A program made the position numbers and the translations under genes. A DNA stretch of 64,000 nucleotides from the NCBI GenBank assembly GCA_911728435.2, contig OU452198.1, forward strand, positions 372,001 to 436,000. Direction: 5' to 3'. This DNA is from Apoderus coryli (taxonomy: Eukaryota > Arthropoda > Insecta > Coleoptera > Attelabidae). A model generated the notes under the pieces. That model saw only the letters and a list, made by a program, of their open reading frames with translations. It ran no database searches and was not told the origin of the DNA. Below are positions 51,240 through 62,387 of this stretch, in pieces. Each line of letters opens with the position of its first letter. The stretch's first letter is position 1.

Positions 51240-52010
51240 GGGATTGAAAAAATATGTAAAAGAAATGTCCTAAAAGATATTTGAAAAGAAAGTAGTTATT
51301 TGTTGCTTTAACAGCCTTCTAATTTCACTGAATTTGTCATAGTAATAGCGAGATTTTGTATTCTTATGTAAAACGGCTTTACACTTAATATTTCTGATAA
51401 TCTCAGAGTTAAACCAGGGAGGATATTGATGGCTGAAATTCCTGTAAAGGGGAACACAGGAGTCAAAAACAGAATAAAGGTCAGCATAAAACAAATTTAA
51501 AGCGTCATCAACATCATTACAGTTGTACAGATATGGCCAATCACGCTGGAATAATATTTCATAAAGTTCGCCTTTTTAAAATTATAATTTGCTTTAAACA
51601 CTGACTCTTTATAGCAAACTGAAATAATTTCCACAATTAGGGCCGGATGGTATTGCGCATCTTCCGATAAGAATGGTACAACTTTGGTAACTATACAGGG
51701 TACCGATGAGATTATGAGTTCGAGCAACCTGCCATGACTGTTTGCGACATTATTATATTGATTCATACCCAGGAAGTTCAAATAATTGTGCATATTCGCA
51801 CTTTTATTATCAATGGAGTTCTTATCTGCAAATCCAGTAACATTAAAATCTCCCATAGTCAGTATTTTACCTTCATGACAAACTTGCTCAAAACATTTCA
51901 AAAACAATTCAAACATACTTGCTTCTATATATGGCGGCACATAGACAACAAATATCGACATACAATAACAATCAAACTTACATTTACAACCTAAAACATC
52001 AATCATCACA
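51240..52010 (-). mobile_element. Jockey-like endonuclease fragment
   Basis: The minus frame 52,009-51,497 reads FDCYCMSIFVVYVPPYIEA, GKILTMGDFNVTGFADKNS and HGRLLELIISS, an APE-type endonuclease with its GDFN box (Asp and Asn catalytic). The second part 51,494-51,270 reads FYADLYSVFDSCVPLYRNFS and YPPWFNSEIIRNIKCKAVLH, the spacer before the reverse transcriptase. The final SDH box is replaced by EDAQYHP. Truncated at both ends. Confidence 0.8.
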
Positions 52011-52379
52011 CATGATGATTGAAGCGCACGATATTTTTAAAATTTGGTGTTGTGTTTTCAGGGATTTTTTATTAATTTGTAATAACCGATCAAAAAATGG
52101 TAATACGGTTACAAAAGATGAAGAAATAAAAATATGAGCTCATTTCAAAGTTGAAATATGGCTGTGATAACTGATGAAATTTTGTTTATGTTTTGTTTTT
52201 AATTAATGTAATTAATATTGTTAATACTTAAGACATATATTTTGTAAGTACTTGTGTAAAGTATTTGTACTTAGTTAATATATAAATATATTTATTACTA
52301 ATGTTTATTCATTTGAGTATATTTAAATAACTATTAAACCACGCTACTCATCATTATTAAATATATATATTTATATATA
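52011..52379. other. AT-rich stretch
   Basis: Nothing recognised beyond general AT richness. Confidence 0.35.
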
Positions 52380-52520
52380 TTATTTGAATAAAACGACGTC
52401 TACTCCACAAAACGATCTATATATATATATATATATATATATACGTTAAAATCTTCATCATCATCAGTGGCTTAAGGAACCTTATACAATGTTGTTAGAT
52501 GTGAGGGTCGTACTTCATAC
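52380..52520 (-). repeat. truncated hammerhead repeat and AT tract
   Basis: On the minus strand GTTCCTTAAGCCACTGATGA (52,491-52,464) is the 5' half of the hammerhead repeat seen at 19.9 kb, but the stem II end, GAAAC and cleavage site are deleted; the sequence runs into TTTTAACGTATATATATATA (AT tract 52,418-52,443) and AGATCGTTTTGTGGAGTAGACG, which also flanks the 19.9-kb copy. Confidence 0.65.
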
Positions 52521-52639
52521 AAATATTAATAGAGAGATTATTTTTCACCTGTAACCCTAATAGACTTCTCAGATCGAGCAATTTTGTTTATACCTTAAGC
52601 CGAATGTGCTTCGTTGTTCATCGCACGTAAATTTCTCTC

Positions 52640-53750
52640 CACGGATTTTTTTTTATAGAGGAAATGCTTTTAGGCACGACCACCTGTTATCCGCAGGTGA
52701 GTGTGGCGACTCAAGCTTGGGAAGGTGTCCCAGCTAATACCCACTAAAACCTCTCCGGTGAAAGGAGCTATCTGATCGCAGATTTCTGGAAGACTTCTAT
52801 TCCTCCAGGGGCTCTCCTTTCGTTTCAGAATGCCTGGGACTATGTCCTGTAGGTCTATCTATCGTCTCTCTTTCTCGTCTGGTCTGCCATTTATGTGTCT
52901 GCTAGTAGTTTGGAACTTCTGACGTTCCTTCCGCGAGGATTGTGTCTTTTTGTACGCCGTTGAGTCGACGTTGCCTTTACCCTATTAGCCTAGGGTCATA
53001 GTTGGCATCTTGGCCTCTTGAACATCCTTGCTTGTTCCTCGGGGTCGTAGTCCACCGCTGCGCGCAGAAGTAGATTCTGATGTCGCTCAGCCCTTTCGAA
53101 GACCGTTGTTGCTCGCTGTGCGAGATATTCCGTCAAGGAGTTGAGACCTAAATCCCTCCGGATTCGGTCGTTCCTCACGAACCATGGTGCGTCTAGTGCT
53201 ATTCTGATAGCCTTGTTCTCCTTTGCTTCCAGTTTTCTCCGGTATGACCTCGCTGTTTGTCCCCATGCTGCTGACGCGTACGACATGACCGGTCGTACAA
53301 CAGCATTGACGAGGAGCAACTTGCTTGTCAGTGGAAGTCTGCTTTTCCTGTTGATCAGCGGGAGCAGCGCGTTGATAGCCGCCTGCCCCTTTCCGGCTGC
53401 AATGCTGGTGTGCTTCTGGAATGTGAGGCCCCTGTCCAAAGTAACGCTTTGCCGAGTCCCGCCATTCGACGTCTTCTCCATCGATTTGAACATGTCCCCA
53501 TGGTTCCTTTCGTCTTTTTCCACGGATAAGCAAAGCAGTACTCTTCTCAACGTTTATTTTAATACGCCAAGTCAAGCATCACTCAGTCATCCTATCTGCT
53601 GCCCGCTGGAGGTATTTGGTGACCATCCTTGGTTGAGTGCTTCTTGCAAGAAGTGCTGTATCGTCGGCATACTGCGCTATGATCGTCTGATCCGTGCGTG
53701 CTCTCCACGGAGATCTTTTCTGTCCTTTATAGGAACAAATAGTAATTGAA
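52640..53750 (-). mobile_element. Jockey-clade retrotransposon 3' half
   Basis: Minus strand: QYADDTALLARS (YADD catalytic box, 53,700), ADRMTE then a stop in place of Trp, LTWRIKINVEKSTALLIRGK, VTLDRGLTFQKHTSIAAGKG, KLLLVNAVVRPVMSYASAAW and RIRRDLGLNSLTEYLA, ending near 52,996. A 350-bp GC-richer 3' untranslated part ends in a run of A (minus strand) at about 52,650. One frameshift near 53,490 and the stop disable it. GC content is much higher than in the neighbouring DNA, suggesting relatively recent arrival. Confidence 0.85.
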
Positions 53751-53962
53751 TGAGAACAAGATGTATGTGGCGATATCTGGTGTGAGCACAGAGCAGGCAA
53801 TATTGCAGACACTAGATACGCCCGAATTCCCTAGCGGGACTACCTAGTGTTGGAAATAAGACTTAATGTTGTTCGGCCATCGTTTGTGAACTTTAGTTCA
53901 CCGGGCATATTGTCTGCTCACACTAGATGTCGCCACGTACATCTTGTTGTTATTCGGTATCT
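53747..53962. mobile_element. small MITE with about 50-bp inverted ends
   Basis: AGAACAAGATGTATGTGGCG ... GGTGTGAGCA at the left pairs with TGCTCACACT ... CGCCACGTACATCTTGTTGT at the right (arms about 53,752-53,803 and 53,905-53,957). The 100-bp centre has no coding capacity. It directly follows the retrotransposon fragment. Confidence 0.7.
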
Positions 53963-54179
53963 CGTGCTAGTATAAGCTCTTGGTAAATGTTGGATATTTG
54001 AATCACATTGCCTGCCGATGACCATCGTTCTTGAAAGCGGGGTAGTGAGAATGTGAAACAAATTCCCAATATAACTTTGTTACATTATGCAACAAGCAAT
54101 TCATAAATAATCGTTCGGGGCCAGGTCTGGACTATATTATAGGGTGGGTAATTTATGATATCTACAACACACCTGTTGT

Positions 54180-54680
54180 TTACTGGAACATTGATGTGCA
54201 GAAGTAAGACACCTTTCGTTAACTTTTTTTTTCTCTGATGCTTCTTTTAACTGTTCTAAAGATTGAGGTGTAGTATTTTCTAGTTATAGAACCACCTTTA
54301 CTTATATCCCTCGGAGTCCCAAAAGATAGTCGCCATGAGGTTTCCGGTTGACTATGGTGGTGTGCCTTTTTTAGGATAGAGTCCTATTTCAATTCAGGTT
54401 CATAATGAAGGTTCGCCATGGTTCTGGCTGACTTAAACTGCTTTGGTTTTGGTGTGCTTTTTTGAGACTTGTTTCTTCTTCAGCCGAGCATTTTTCAGTA
54501 TTATTTTATCGAATTTTTCAACAAGTGCCGGAGTGGTCACTTCAGTAGGCTGTCCCGTGGTTTGAACACTTTCCTTGTTTAGTCAGGAACTTCATAACGC
54601 CGCGATTTCCTTTATGCCTCTACTTGTCTTTCCGATTAGTTGCTTGATCGACAATGGTTCAACGATTAATGACCCTATAA
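54180..54680 (-). mobile_element. mariner remnant
   Basis: Minus strand: TTPALVEKFDKIILKNARLK (helix-turn-helix entry), SQNHGEPSL, and LMATIFWDSEGYK, the M.(T/S)(V/I)FWD..G segment between the first and second catalytic residues. Large internal deletion and stops; dead. Confidence 0.5.
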
Positions 54681-55345
54681 GAAAAAAGTTTGATATTTAT
54701 AGGTACTAATGATGATGAACCTACATAATATAAGTAAATTTCCACAAATTCCATACAACAATAATAACATCTGTAATAAACTATTTTTGAAAAATTGATA
54801 AACAATAGATTGTATGAACTTAACGTTCACGGGGTTATAAACAATTATTAGAGATACTTTGGAACGTTATTAACAGAAAACAAAACACAGATTTATTTAT
54901 TTATTGTTTTGACTCGTATTTATTATGATAACAACAAATTAACATTAATTTTAGAATGTTTTGTCAACTAGAGCTTAAAGTATTTCCAAAAATATGACCG
55001 GTCTTAAAAAAATGACTGATGATGGAGTGAAATCCTGAAGTATGTCCACGCCATTAATAGAGACTTCCTAACTGATTTCAAATAGGACTATGTATACAAT
55101 TCTACAGGGTGGCCCAGTGATGATAACAGAATAGAGGCCTTTTCGAGTATGTAATGAAAGTCTTCTATTTTGTGTTTGGGGGACACTTCATGACAAAATT
55201 GGAATTTTTTATCACATGCCGCCTTCGACCTTTTGATTTTTCTTAAATTAGTCCATTGGATTAGGAATTGTGATAATGAATATGAATCAAAAAACCGTTT
55301 CAAGTGTAATGTTCCGACATTCATCAATAATCCGTTGACTTAAAT
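54681..55345. other. intergenic; unidentified repeat-like patch
   Basis: At about 55,100-55,330 the minus strand has an open stretch (AACDKKFQFCHEVSPKHKIE) preceded by CTACAGGGTGGCCCAGTGAT; the latter looks like a Tc1/mariner-type end, the former is unknown to me. Confidence 0.3.
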
Positions 55346-57180
55346 CAATCTAGAGATAAATAAATAAATACAAATAAATAAACGATTTATTGTGTGATAA
55401 CATATTACAAATAACATTTACAAAATAATAACAAATGATAATAATCGCACATATTATACATCAAATATTAAATATACATCTGGTACGACAATCATCACAC
55501 AAAAGGAAAGAGATTTGGCTTTAAGCAATTCTTCCACTCTACCCATTCCTAAATTAATATACATCAGAAAGTAAATTGTAAGAAAATAAAACAAAAACTT
55601 AGTGTGCCAAACGCAACCATAATTGTGTTTTAAATCGTGGCAAAGGCAAGTCCAACAAATCATTTACTTTGTTCAGAAGTTGAGGCGCCACATAACAGAA
55701 GCAGCCCTCAAACTTCGAAATTACATGCTGTGGAATCGTGAAAGTATTATGCCGTATATTCACACTATGAACATCAGACCTCCGTTGTAATAGTTCTTTT
55801 AAATAGTGATACACTTTATACAATAATATTACGTAAAGATACTCAAGTCTGACAGAAAATCTAGGCTCGTTTAGCCGATCGAGAAAAGGAGTGATATGAG
55901 ACCGGTATGGGACTGAGCACTCGAATCTAATGCAAGCATTCTGAACTCTTTGGATTTTATCTTTGTTGTAGTTTATCAAAAAATTGTAATAAACTTGTGA
56001 ACAGTAATCCAGGTGATGAGATGAGATGAGCGCCCTAACCAGTTTCAATTTTGTTGATTCCCCAAGGCAGCCCTTTAATGGATAAATTGATTTAAGCCGG
56101 AACATCGAGCTCCTGTAAACCGTAAGGCAAATGCTCAAGAAAACTTAGTCTTGAGTCAAATAGTACTCCAAGGTTTTTCGCTTTATGCGCCCACTTTATA
56201 ACCGCATTATTAATCGTAACTATGCAATCGATTTAGTAGGATTTATTCTTAAACCATTAGCCTCACACCAGTCCGAGAAAGCATCTAAGTCCCCATTAAC
56301 TTAGATAAAAGCGTCATCTGCATCTGTCACATAGAAAGGCATATAAAATTGGATGTCATCCGCATACATATGCATTTTCAGATGCCTTATGTTTGACGCG
56401 ACGACAAAACAATAAATAGAGAATAGAAGGGGTCTCAGTATGCTTCCCTATAAATAACTCCTAAGCCATCCCAAAGAGATGGGATCAAATCCCAAGTATC
56501 CGAGCTTAGCTAAAAGTAGATTGAAATTCACCAGGTCGAACGCTTTACTCTGGTCAAGGAGGATAAATGCTATACACTGAGATTTGTCTAGCGCCCGAGC
56601 TAGTTCATCAGAAACCCTCAAAAGAGCCGTCGCAGTGGTGTGCCTCTTTCGAAAACCCGACTGAAATGGTGGTAGAATTTTATTCATATTTAAATATTCT
56701 TATATTTGGGTGCTCATTATACGCTCAAAAATTTTGGAAATTGCAGGCAATATTGCTAAGATCATTATAAGAGGCAGGAGAGTCAACCTTTGGAATCGGA
56801 ACAACATTTGCAGATTTCCAACTCTGCGGAAATACTCCCGAATGTATTGAGTCATTAAACAAAGTTTTAACAACATTACAGCAGTGAGTGATTATAATTC
56901 TAAGCATTTTTACATTAATATTGTCCATCCCGTACGCTTCAGATTTAATCAGGCCAACATTCGTCATAATATCCTCGCAGGTCACATCACGAAACTTAAA
57001 AGTGGAATTAACTTTCATAAGATTATTATTAAAAAATTCAATTAAGGCAGCATCGACAGTAGAGGAACCTGCCACATTCAAAAAATAATTGTTTATTTCG
57101 TCAGGATTCCGAAAAGCACCCGACAACTGCCTAACTTGATTTTGCTTAGTATTCACTCCCCCAAGAGATGCTGGGGAGTT
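55346..57180 (-). mobile_element. Jockey-like non-LTR retrotransposon, most of the reverse transcriptase
   Basis: In minus-strand order: RQLSGAFRNPDEINNYFLNV and GVFPQSWKSANVVPIPKVDS (57,156-56,725); PPFQSGFRKRHTTATALLRV and FILLDQSKAFDLVNFNLLL (56,687-56,448); KMHMYADDIQFYMPF (about 56,360); KLKSIYPL-like, LISSHHLDYCSQVYYNFL, VQNACIRFE and TIPQHVISKFEGCFCYVAPQ (56,138-55,599). The tail AAATAAATAAATA is at about 55,350. Frameshifts separate the parts; YADD is kept. The fragment at 18.7-19.2 kb is the same family. Confidence 0.85.
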
Positions 57181-57319
57181 AATAAATTTTTAAGTGGAGA
57201 TATTTTTAGTTGACATGTTCTATGGTTCATCATTAGTATAAATGCCAAGTTTTGTCTTATTCAGATTCAGCTCATTAATCTTTGAACTGTCATCGATGAA
57301 GCAACCCAATCGGGAAGAA

Positions 57320-57424
57320 AAGTAAAGATAAGTATATGGAGAAAAATCGAACACAGTGTCGTTCTAAAGTTTCTGACTAATCAAGGAAAGTATGTTCAAA
57401 TAATTATGCAAGAGATCCCCTATT
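57320..57424 (+). mobile_element. mariner 5' scrap
   Basis: GGAGAAAAATCGAACACAGT followed by GTTCTAAAGTTTCTGA corresponds to the MEKIEQRAVIKLL start at 32,938 with a one-base insertion. About 100 bases remain. Confidence 0.4.
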
Positions 57425-57640
57425 AATAATAATAATAATAAAGCTCTTTATTTTCAACAGGTAACAAGACCCACTTACAGAAAATTCAAATTCATTTCTA
57501 GAATAAAATTACAATTTGAAACTTAAATAAAAAACAAAAACGACAAATTCACAATTATACCAATCAGTTAAAAATACTAAATCTTATCAGTAAACAATTA
57601 TAATTAAGTATAACGTTTTAAACAAAAATAATCAACTAAA
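57425..57640 (-). mobile_element. short retrotransposon 3' tail
   Basis: TAATAATAATAATAATAAAG then CTCTTTATTTTCAACAGG: on the minus strand an AATAAAGAG signal with a TTATTATT tail. Strongly 5' truncated, inserted next to the mariner scrap. Confidence 0.45.
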
Positions 57641-57719
57641 ACTAGCTGTTGCCCTCGAGGCACGAATAGCTCTCCATATTTAAGTGTAAAAGTAATAATT
57701 TTATGACCTTTTTGTCATT

Positions 57720-59333
57720 TATCTAAATTTTTGTTTTGTTTTAGACATCAGCTATTTTTTTTTTGTGCCTTTTTCTTCTCTTTGGAGGCACTATTTATAC
57801 GCAGATATTTTATATTTCAGATCTAGGCCAAATTCTTGTACGCAAAATAATTGATTTTTTTTTTAGTTTTATTATAAAATTTATTTTGCCCCCTTTTCTA
57901 CTATTTACGAACGCCTATGTAAACAAAATTGTTATGCTGCATGATGTAGGTTATCCGTTAAGTGGTTTTTGAGTTATCACGGATACAAATTTTTTCTGAC
58001 CCTTTTATAGAATTTTCACGGACGCCTATGGAACATTAATTTTTGTCGTGTATTTTTAACACCAACTCAACTAGTTAAATATAAAATTTTTTACATTTTA
58101 ATTTTTTTTATTTTACCCCTTTTTCTACTATTTACGAACGCCTATGTAAATAAAAATTTTATGCTGCATTTTTTAGGTTATCTTATATCAAAGCTATATA
58201 TAATTAGCCAATTTTTCTGGTATATTTGGGAAACATTTTTTTTTCGTTTTGACCCTTTTTTAACACTATTTTCGAACGCCTGTGTGAACTAATTCTTTTA
58301 TGTAACATTTTTTAGGTTATATTCTATCACAACTATAAAAAATTATTCAATATTTCGGATAAGTTTAAGAACTATGATTTTTTAAATTTTTGAAACCTCT
58401 TTTAAACCCGTTGCCTACGCTCAATGTTAATCACCACCTATAAATAGCCTGTAGTATTTTCGTACCAAATGTGGTTAAAATCCGTTAAGTGGTTTTTGAG
58501 TTATCACGGATACAAATTTTTTCTGACCCTTTTATAGAATTTTCACGGACGCCTATGGAACATTAATTTTTGTCGTGTATTTTTAACACCAACTCAACTA
58601 GTTAAATATAAAATTTTTTACATTTTAATTTTTTTTTATTTTACCCCTTTTTCTACTATTTACGAACGCCTATGTGAATAAAAATTTTATGCTGCATTTT
58701 TTAGGTTATCTTATATCAAAGCTATATATAATTAGCCAATTTTTCTGGTATATTTGGGAAACGTTTTTTTTTTCGTTTTTGACCCTTTTTTTAAACTATT
58801 TTCGAACGCCTTTGTGAACCAATTCTTTTATGGAATATTTTTTAGCTTATATTGTATCACAACTATGAAAAATTATTCCATATTTCGAATAAGTTTAGGA
58901 AATATATATTTTTTATGTTTTGACCCCTTTTTCACTATTTACGAACGCCTATGAAAGTAAGTTATTCATGACACATTTTATAAGTTATATTCTATCAAAA
59001 CTATCAATAACTAGTTAATATTTCTGCTATTTTTAAGAAATACGTTTTTTTTAAATCTTTTTTACCCCATTTTACACTATTTTCGAACGCCAATGTGGTC
59101 TAATATTTTATGTTCAATATTTTAGGTTATATTCAATTAAATGCGTAAAAAATTATGCAGTATTTCGGATAAGTTTAAGAACTATGAATTTTTTTAATTT
59201 TTGAACCCTCTTTTAAACCCTTTGCCTACGCTCAATGTTTCCCAAAATCTAATCAGCTCCTTGCCATGTCCAATAGTATTTTTGTACCAAATTTGGTTAA
59301 AATCTGTTAAGCGGTTTTTGCGTTTTCGTGGAT

Positions 59334-59364
<31 letters not shown>

Positions 59365-59365
59365 T

Positions 59366-59400
<35 letters not shown>

Positions 59401-59440
59401 TTTTTTTAAAACTACTTATTTATGTATAAAATGACCAAAA
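57720..59440. repeat. array of a dispersed repeat with GACA microsatellite end
   Basis: Modules such as CTATTTACGAACGCCTATGT, TTTTTTAGGTTATATTCTAT and AATATTTCGGATAAGTTTAAG recur many times. A long segment starting TTAAGTGGTTTTTGAGTTAT at 57,957 is repeated nearly unchanged from 58,487 (period 530 bp, about 380 bp of match). The block ends with GGATACAGACAGACAGAC and a GACA/CAGA microsatellite at 59,334-59,401, then AAAACTACTTATTTA. A single shorter copy lies at 23.1-23.5 kb. Confidence 0.8.
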
Positions 59441-59539
59441 AGAAGTATTTCCGGTGAAATTAAAAAAAAAATTTTTTTCATGAAACTAATAGTCTCCATA
59501 TATACATATATTACATATATGATATGGAGAGCTAAAAAT

Positions 59540-60531
59540 CAAACATTCATGTGGCTCAAAATACCAGACAGAGAATCCCCACCAATATCCGACCCCGCAC
59601 AATAGTCATTAAAAACGGAGCAGATAAAATATACAGGGCTCTGCAGCAAAACATTAGGTGTTATCAGACCTCGACTCAGTTCTAGGAATACGAAACCGAA
59701 GACAGCCAAGAAGAAACGCACAATCGATTTTATTATGCAATAAATTATACAAAAACCTGACGGAAGAGACCATTCGCCGCATCCACAAAGATGTAATGTC
59801 AAATGTTGAAAGCAGGACATCGTGATCTGCACCCCTCGCTGGATATACTCCAAACTCACTAAAATATAAATACTTTACGAATCGCCTCTGCACAGACTCC
59901 ACACGATCGAACAATACTCAAGTCTAGCCCGGACAAATGAAAAATATAATAATTTAATGGTTGAAATATTTCTAAACTTTTTAGTATTTCTGATCACAAC
60001 TCCCAACATACGGGATGCAGATGCGGACAAGTGCTCATAGTGGGGAACAAAGGTTAAAGCTTCATCAAACAATACACCCAAGTCTCGAACCTGCGAAAGT
60101 CTTTCAATGGGTACAGCTCCAATAGTGTAATTCCAAATTACTGGGTTTTTCACTCTGTGAAAGCTAACAACGTTACATTTAGAAATGTTCAAATAGAGCT
60201 TATTTCGATTGCACCAGTTGTCGACAACTCGCAGTGCGTTTTGGAGTACCACGCAGTCCTCTATGGAGTCAATCCTACAAAATATCTTTAGATCATCAGC
60301 ATAAACCAATTTGGGACATTCTATAATTTCAACAAGATCATTAATAAAGATGTTACACAATAGTGGGCCAAGGTTTGATCCCTGTGGCACACCTGATGTT
60401 GAAGCAAACTTTCTGGACTTATAACCTTCACACTCAACAAACTGCATGCGATCGACAAGGTAAGATTCAAACAGCTTCACAAGCCCATTGGAAAAACCAA
60501 TGCGGTCAAATGCCTTACGGAAATTCGTATA
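59540..60531 (-). mobile_element. CR1-like retrotransposon, 3' part (split by mariner)
   Basis: Minus frame 60,480-59,875: KLFESYLVDRMQFVECEGYK, TSGVPQGSNLGPLLCNIFIN, PKLVYADDLKIFCRIDS (intact YADD), LYLNISKCNVVSFHRVKNP, VRDLGVLFDEALTFVPH and RARLEYCSIVWS; then in another frame VESVQRRFVKYLYFSEFGVY to a stop near 59,540. Same family as the copy at 25.3-26.9 kb. Its 5' continuation lies beyond the mariner, at 61,839-62,200. Confidence 0.88.
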
Positions 60532-60533
60532 TA

Positions 60534-61836
60534 TTGGGTCTGCCAGATAACTTTTTTTTTTTTGAAAATGCTATAAAAGAAAAACTGCTGAATATTTTCT
60601 CAAATTTTTTTTTTATTTGAAAGTACAATCCTTCCGGTTAATAATGACAAATAATTTCATTCAAATGGCTGCCTCGGCTGGCCATGCAGTAGCCTACACG
60701 ATCGGTCCAATTTTTAAGCACATTATCGATTGTGTGCAGCTGTATTTCACCAATGGCTTCACGAATATTGTCCTTTAAAGCGTCAATTGTCTCTGGCTTG
60801 TCGGCGTAACACTTATCTTTGACGGCACCCCACAAATAATAGTCCAACGGTGTCAAATCTCAGCTCCGAGGTGGCCAAACGACATCAGCTCTGCGGCTGA
60901 TAATGCGATCTTCAAAAACAGGGCGCAAGACATCGAGTGTAGCTTCGGCTGTGTGGCACGTAGCGCCTCCTGTTGAAACCAAATGTTGCCAATATCCTCC
61001 TCTTCAATTTTTGTGAACAAAAATTCGTTCAATATGGCCCGATAACGATCGCCATTGACTGTAACGGCCACTCCTTGCTCATTTTCGAAGAAAAATGGCC
61101 CAATTATGCCTCCGGACCAAAATCCGCACCAAACAGTGACTCGTTTTGGGTGCATCGGCTTTTCAATGTATGCGTGCGGGTTTTCTGTGCCCCAAATGCG
61201 ACAATTTTGCTTGTTTACATACCCGCCAAGATCAAAATGAGCTTCATCTGAAAAGATGATTTTTTTAGCAAAATCGGCATCTTCTGTAAGTCGATCGCAG
61301 GCCCACTGAGCGACGCGAAAACGCATTGGATGGTCAGTTGGCTTCAACTCCTGAACCAATTGGACTTTGTATGGCGTCATACCAAGGTCTTTATGCAAAA
61401 TTCGTCTCAATGATGTCTCCGAAATGTTCAATTGTTGAGACCGACGGTGAATTGATGTTGATGGCGCTTCACGCACACTTTCTGTCACAGCAGCAATATT
61501 CTCGGGTGTACGCACTGTTTTTGGCTTTTCACGCTTTGGTTTATCGATGAGGATGCCAGTTTCTTTCACTTTTTTCACGAGATAACGAACATACGGAGCT
61601 GACGGTGCTTCTCTTCTTCCAAAATCCGTACGTAGTTTTCGCACACATTCTGCAACATTACCATGATTTTCAAAGTAATGTTGCAATATTTACCAGCGTT
61701 GTTCAAGCGTATACACAACCATATTCGTTCAGCGGAAGGATAAAACTAATTATCTGTCAAATCAGACATGAGCTAAGTGTTACCCTTCACGAAATAAGCA
61801 CTAGTTGAAAAAAAAAACGTTAGATGGCGGACCCGA
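60534..61836 (-). mobile_element. mariner copy 2 (DD41D, rosa-like), full length
   Basis: 1,303 bp between TA duplications (60,532-60,533 and 61,837-61,838). The ends TTGGGTCTGCCAGATAAC and, complemented, TCGGGTCCGCCATCTAAC are imperfect inverted repeats. The transposase on the minus strand starts at Met 61,686 and runs 277 codons: helix-turn-helix, GRRE, FSDEAHFDLGGYVNKQNCR, VTVWCGFWSGGIIGPFFFEN, NIWFQQ. There a one-base deletion changes frame and removes the second catalytic Asp; the old frame resumes at 60,856 (LTPLDYYLWGAVKDK) to the stop near 60,641. Otherwise nearly identical to copy 1 at 30.5 kb. Confidence 0.92.
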
Positions 61837-61838
61837 TA

Positions 61839-62200
61839 CAACATCTACCTGAGATCGATCATCCAGGGCCTCACATATGCTATGTGAAAAGGAGGACAAG
61901 AACGTCCTCCAATAAAGCCGTGCTGATATGGAGACAATAAAATTTTTACTTGCGGATTTAGTTTATTGTGCAAGGCAATCTCGAAAATTTTGGCCAAATT
62001 GCAGATCAATGCAATTAAAAATGTCCCATAGTAATCCTAAAGACAATATACTAAAATGTATAATAGAAGGCCGACGATAACAGGCAACCGCATTGCTCCA
62101 AGACCATCAGATGTATGCCAATCTTGCTACCAACATTCGTCAATGAAGACGACAGATAGGTACTTGATAGTTTTTACCGCAACAAAGTAAGTAAGTGGAA
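61839..62200 (-). mobile_element. CR1-like retrotransposon, 5' part (split by mariner)
   Basis: Minus strand: KIFEIALHNKLNPQVKILLS, PYQHGFIGGRS, EALDDRSQVDVV, which joins VYTNFRKAFDRIGF on the other side of the mariner, restoring one reverse transcriptase. A frameshift lies after GGRS. The 5' end fades near 62,200. Confidence 0.8.
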
Positions 62201-62334
62201 ATACTGTAGGCATTTAATAAATAATCACTCACAAAATTCTCGTAATTGCCTATACAAAGATCAAATAATAATAATAAAAACAATGATAATGATAATCAGC
62301 ATTCACCCCACTGGGTTACAATTTTTCTGCAGAC

Positions 62335-62343
62335 GATATATAT
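62335..62343 (+). promoter_or_regulatory. TATA-like sequence upstream of the glycine-rich gene
   Basis: ATATATATT lies about 50 bases before the start codon. Distance and the lack of other TATA-like words make it a plausible core promoter with a short 5' leader. I found no clear NF-kappaB-type site in the preceding 200 bases. Confidence 0.35.
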
Positions 62344-62387
62344 TTGTTAACTTTGAAGTAAAATTTCCATATATCGTGTTAGTTAAA

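Noticed and set aside
53141..53749. 202-codon open frame on the plus strand
   Set aside because: It is the antisense shadow of the Jockey-clade reverse transcriptase on the minus strand, which has YADD and downstream motifs in order.
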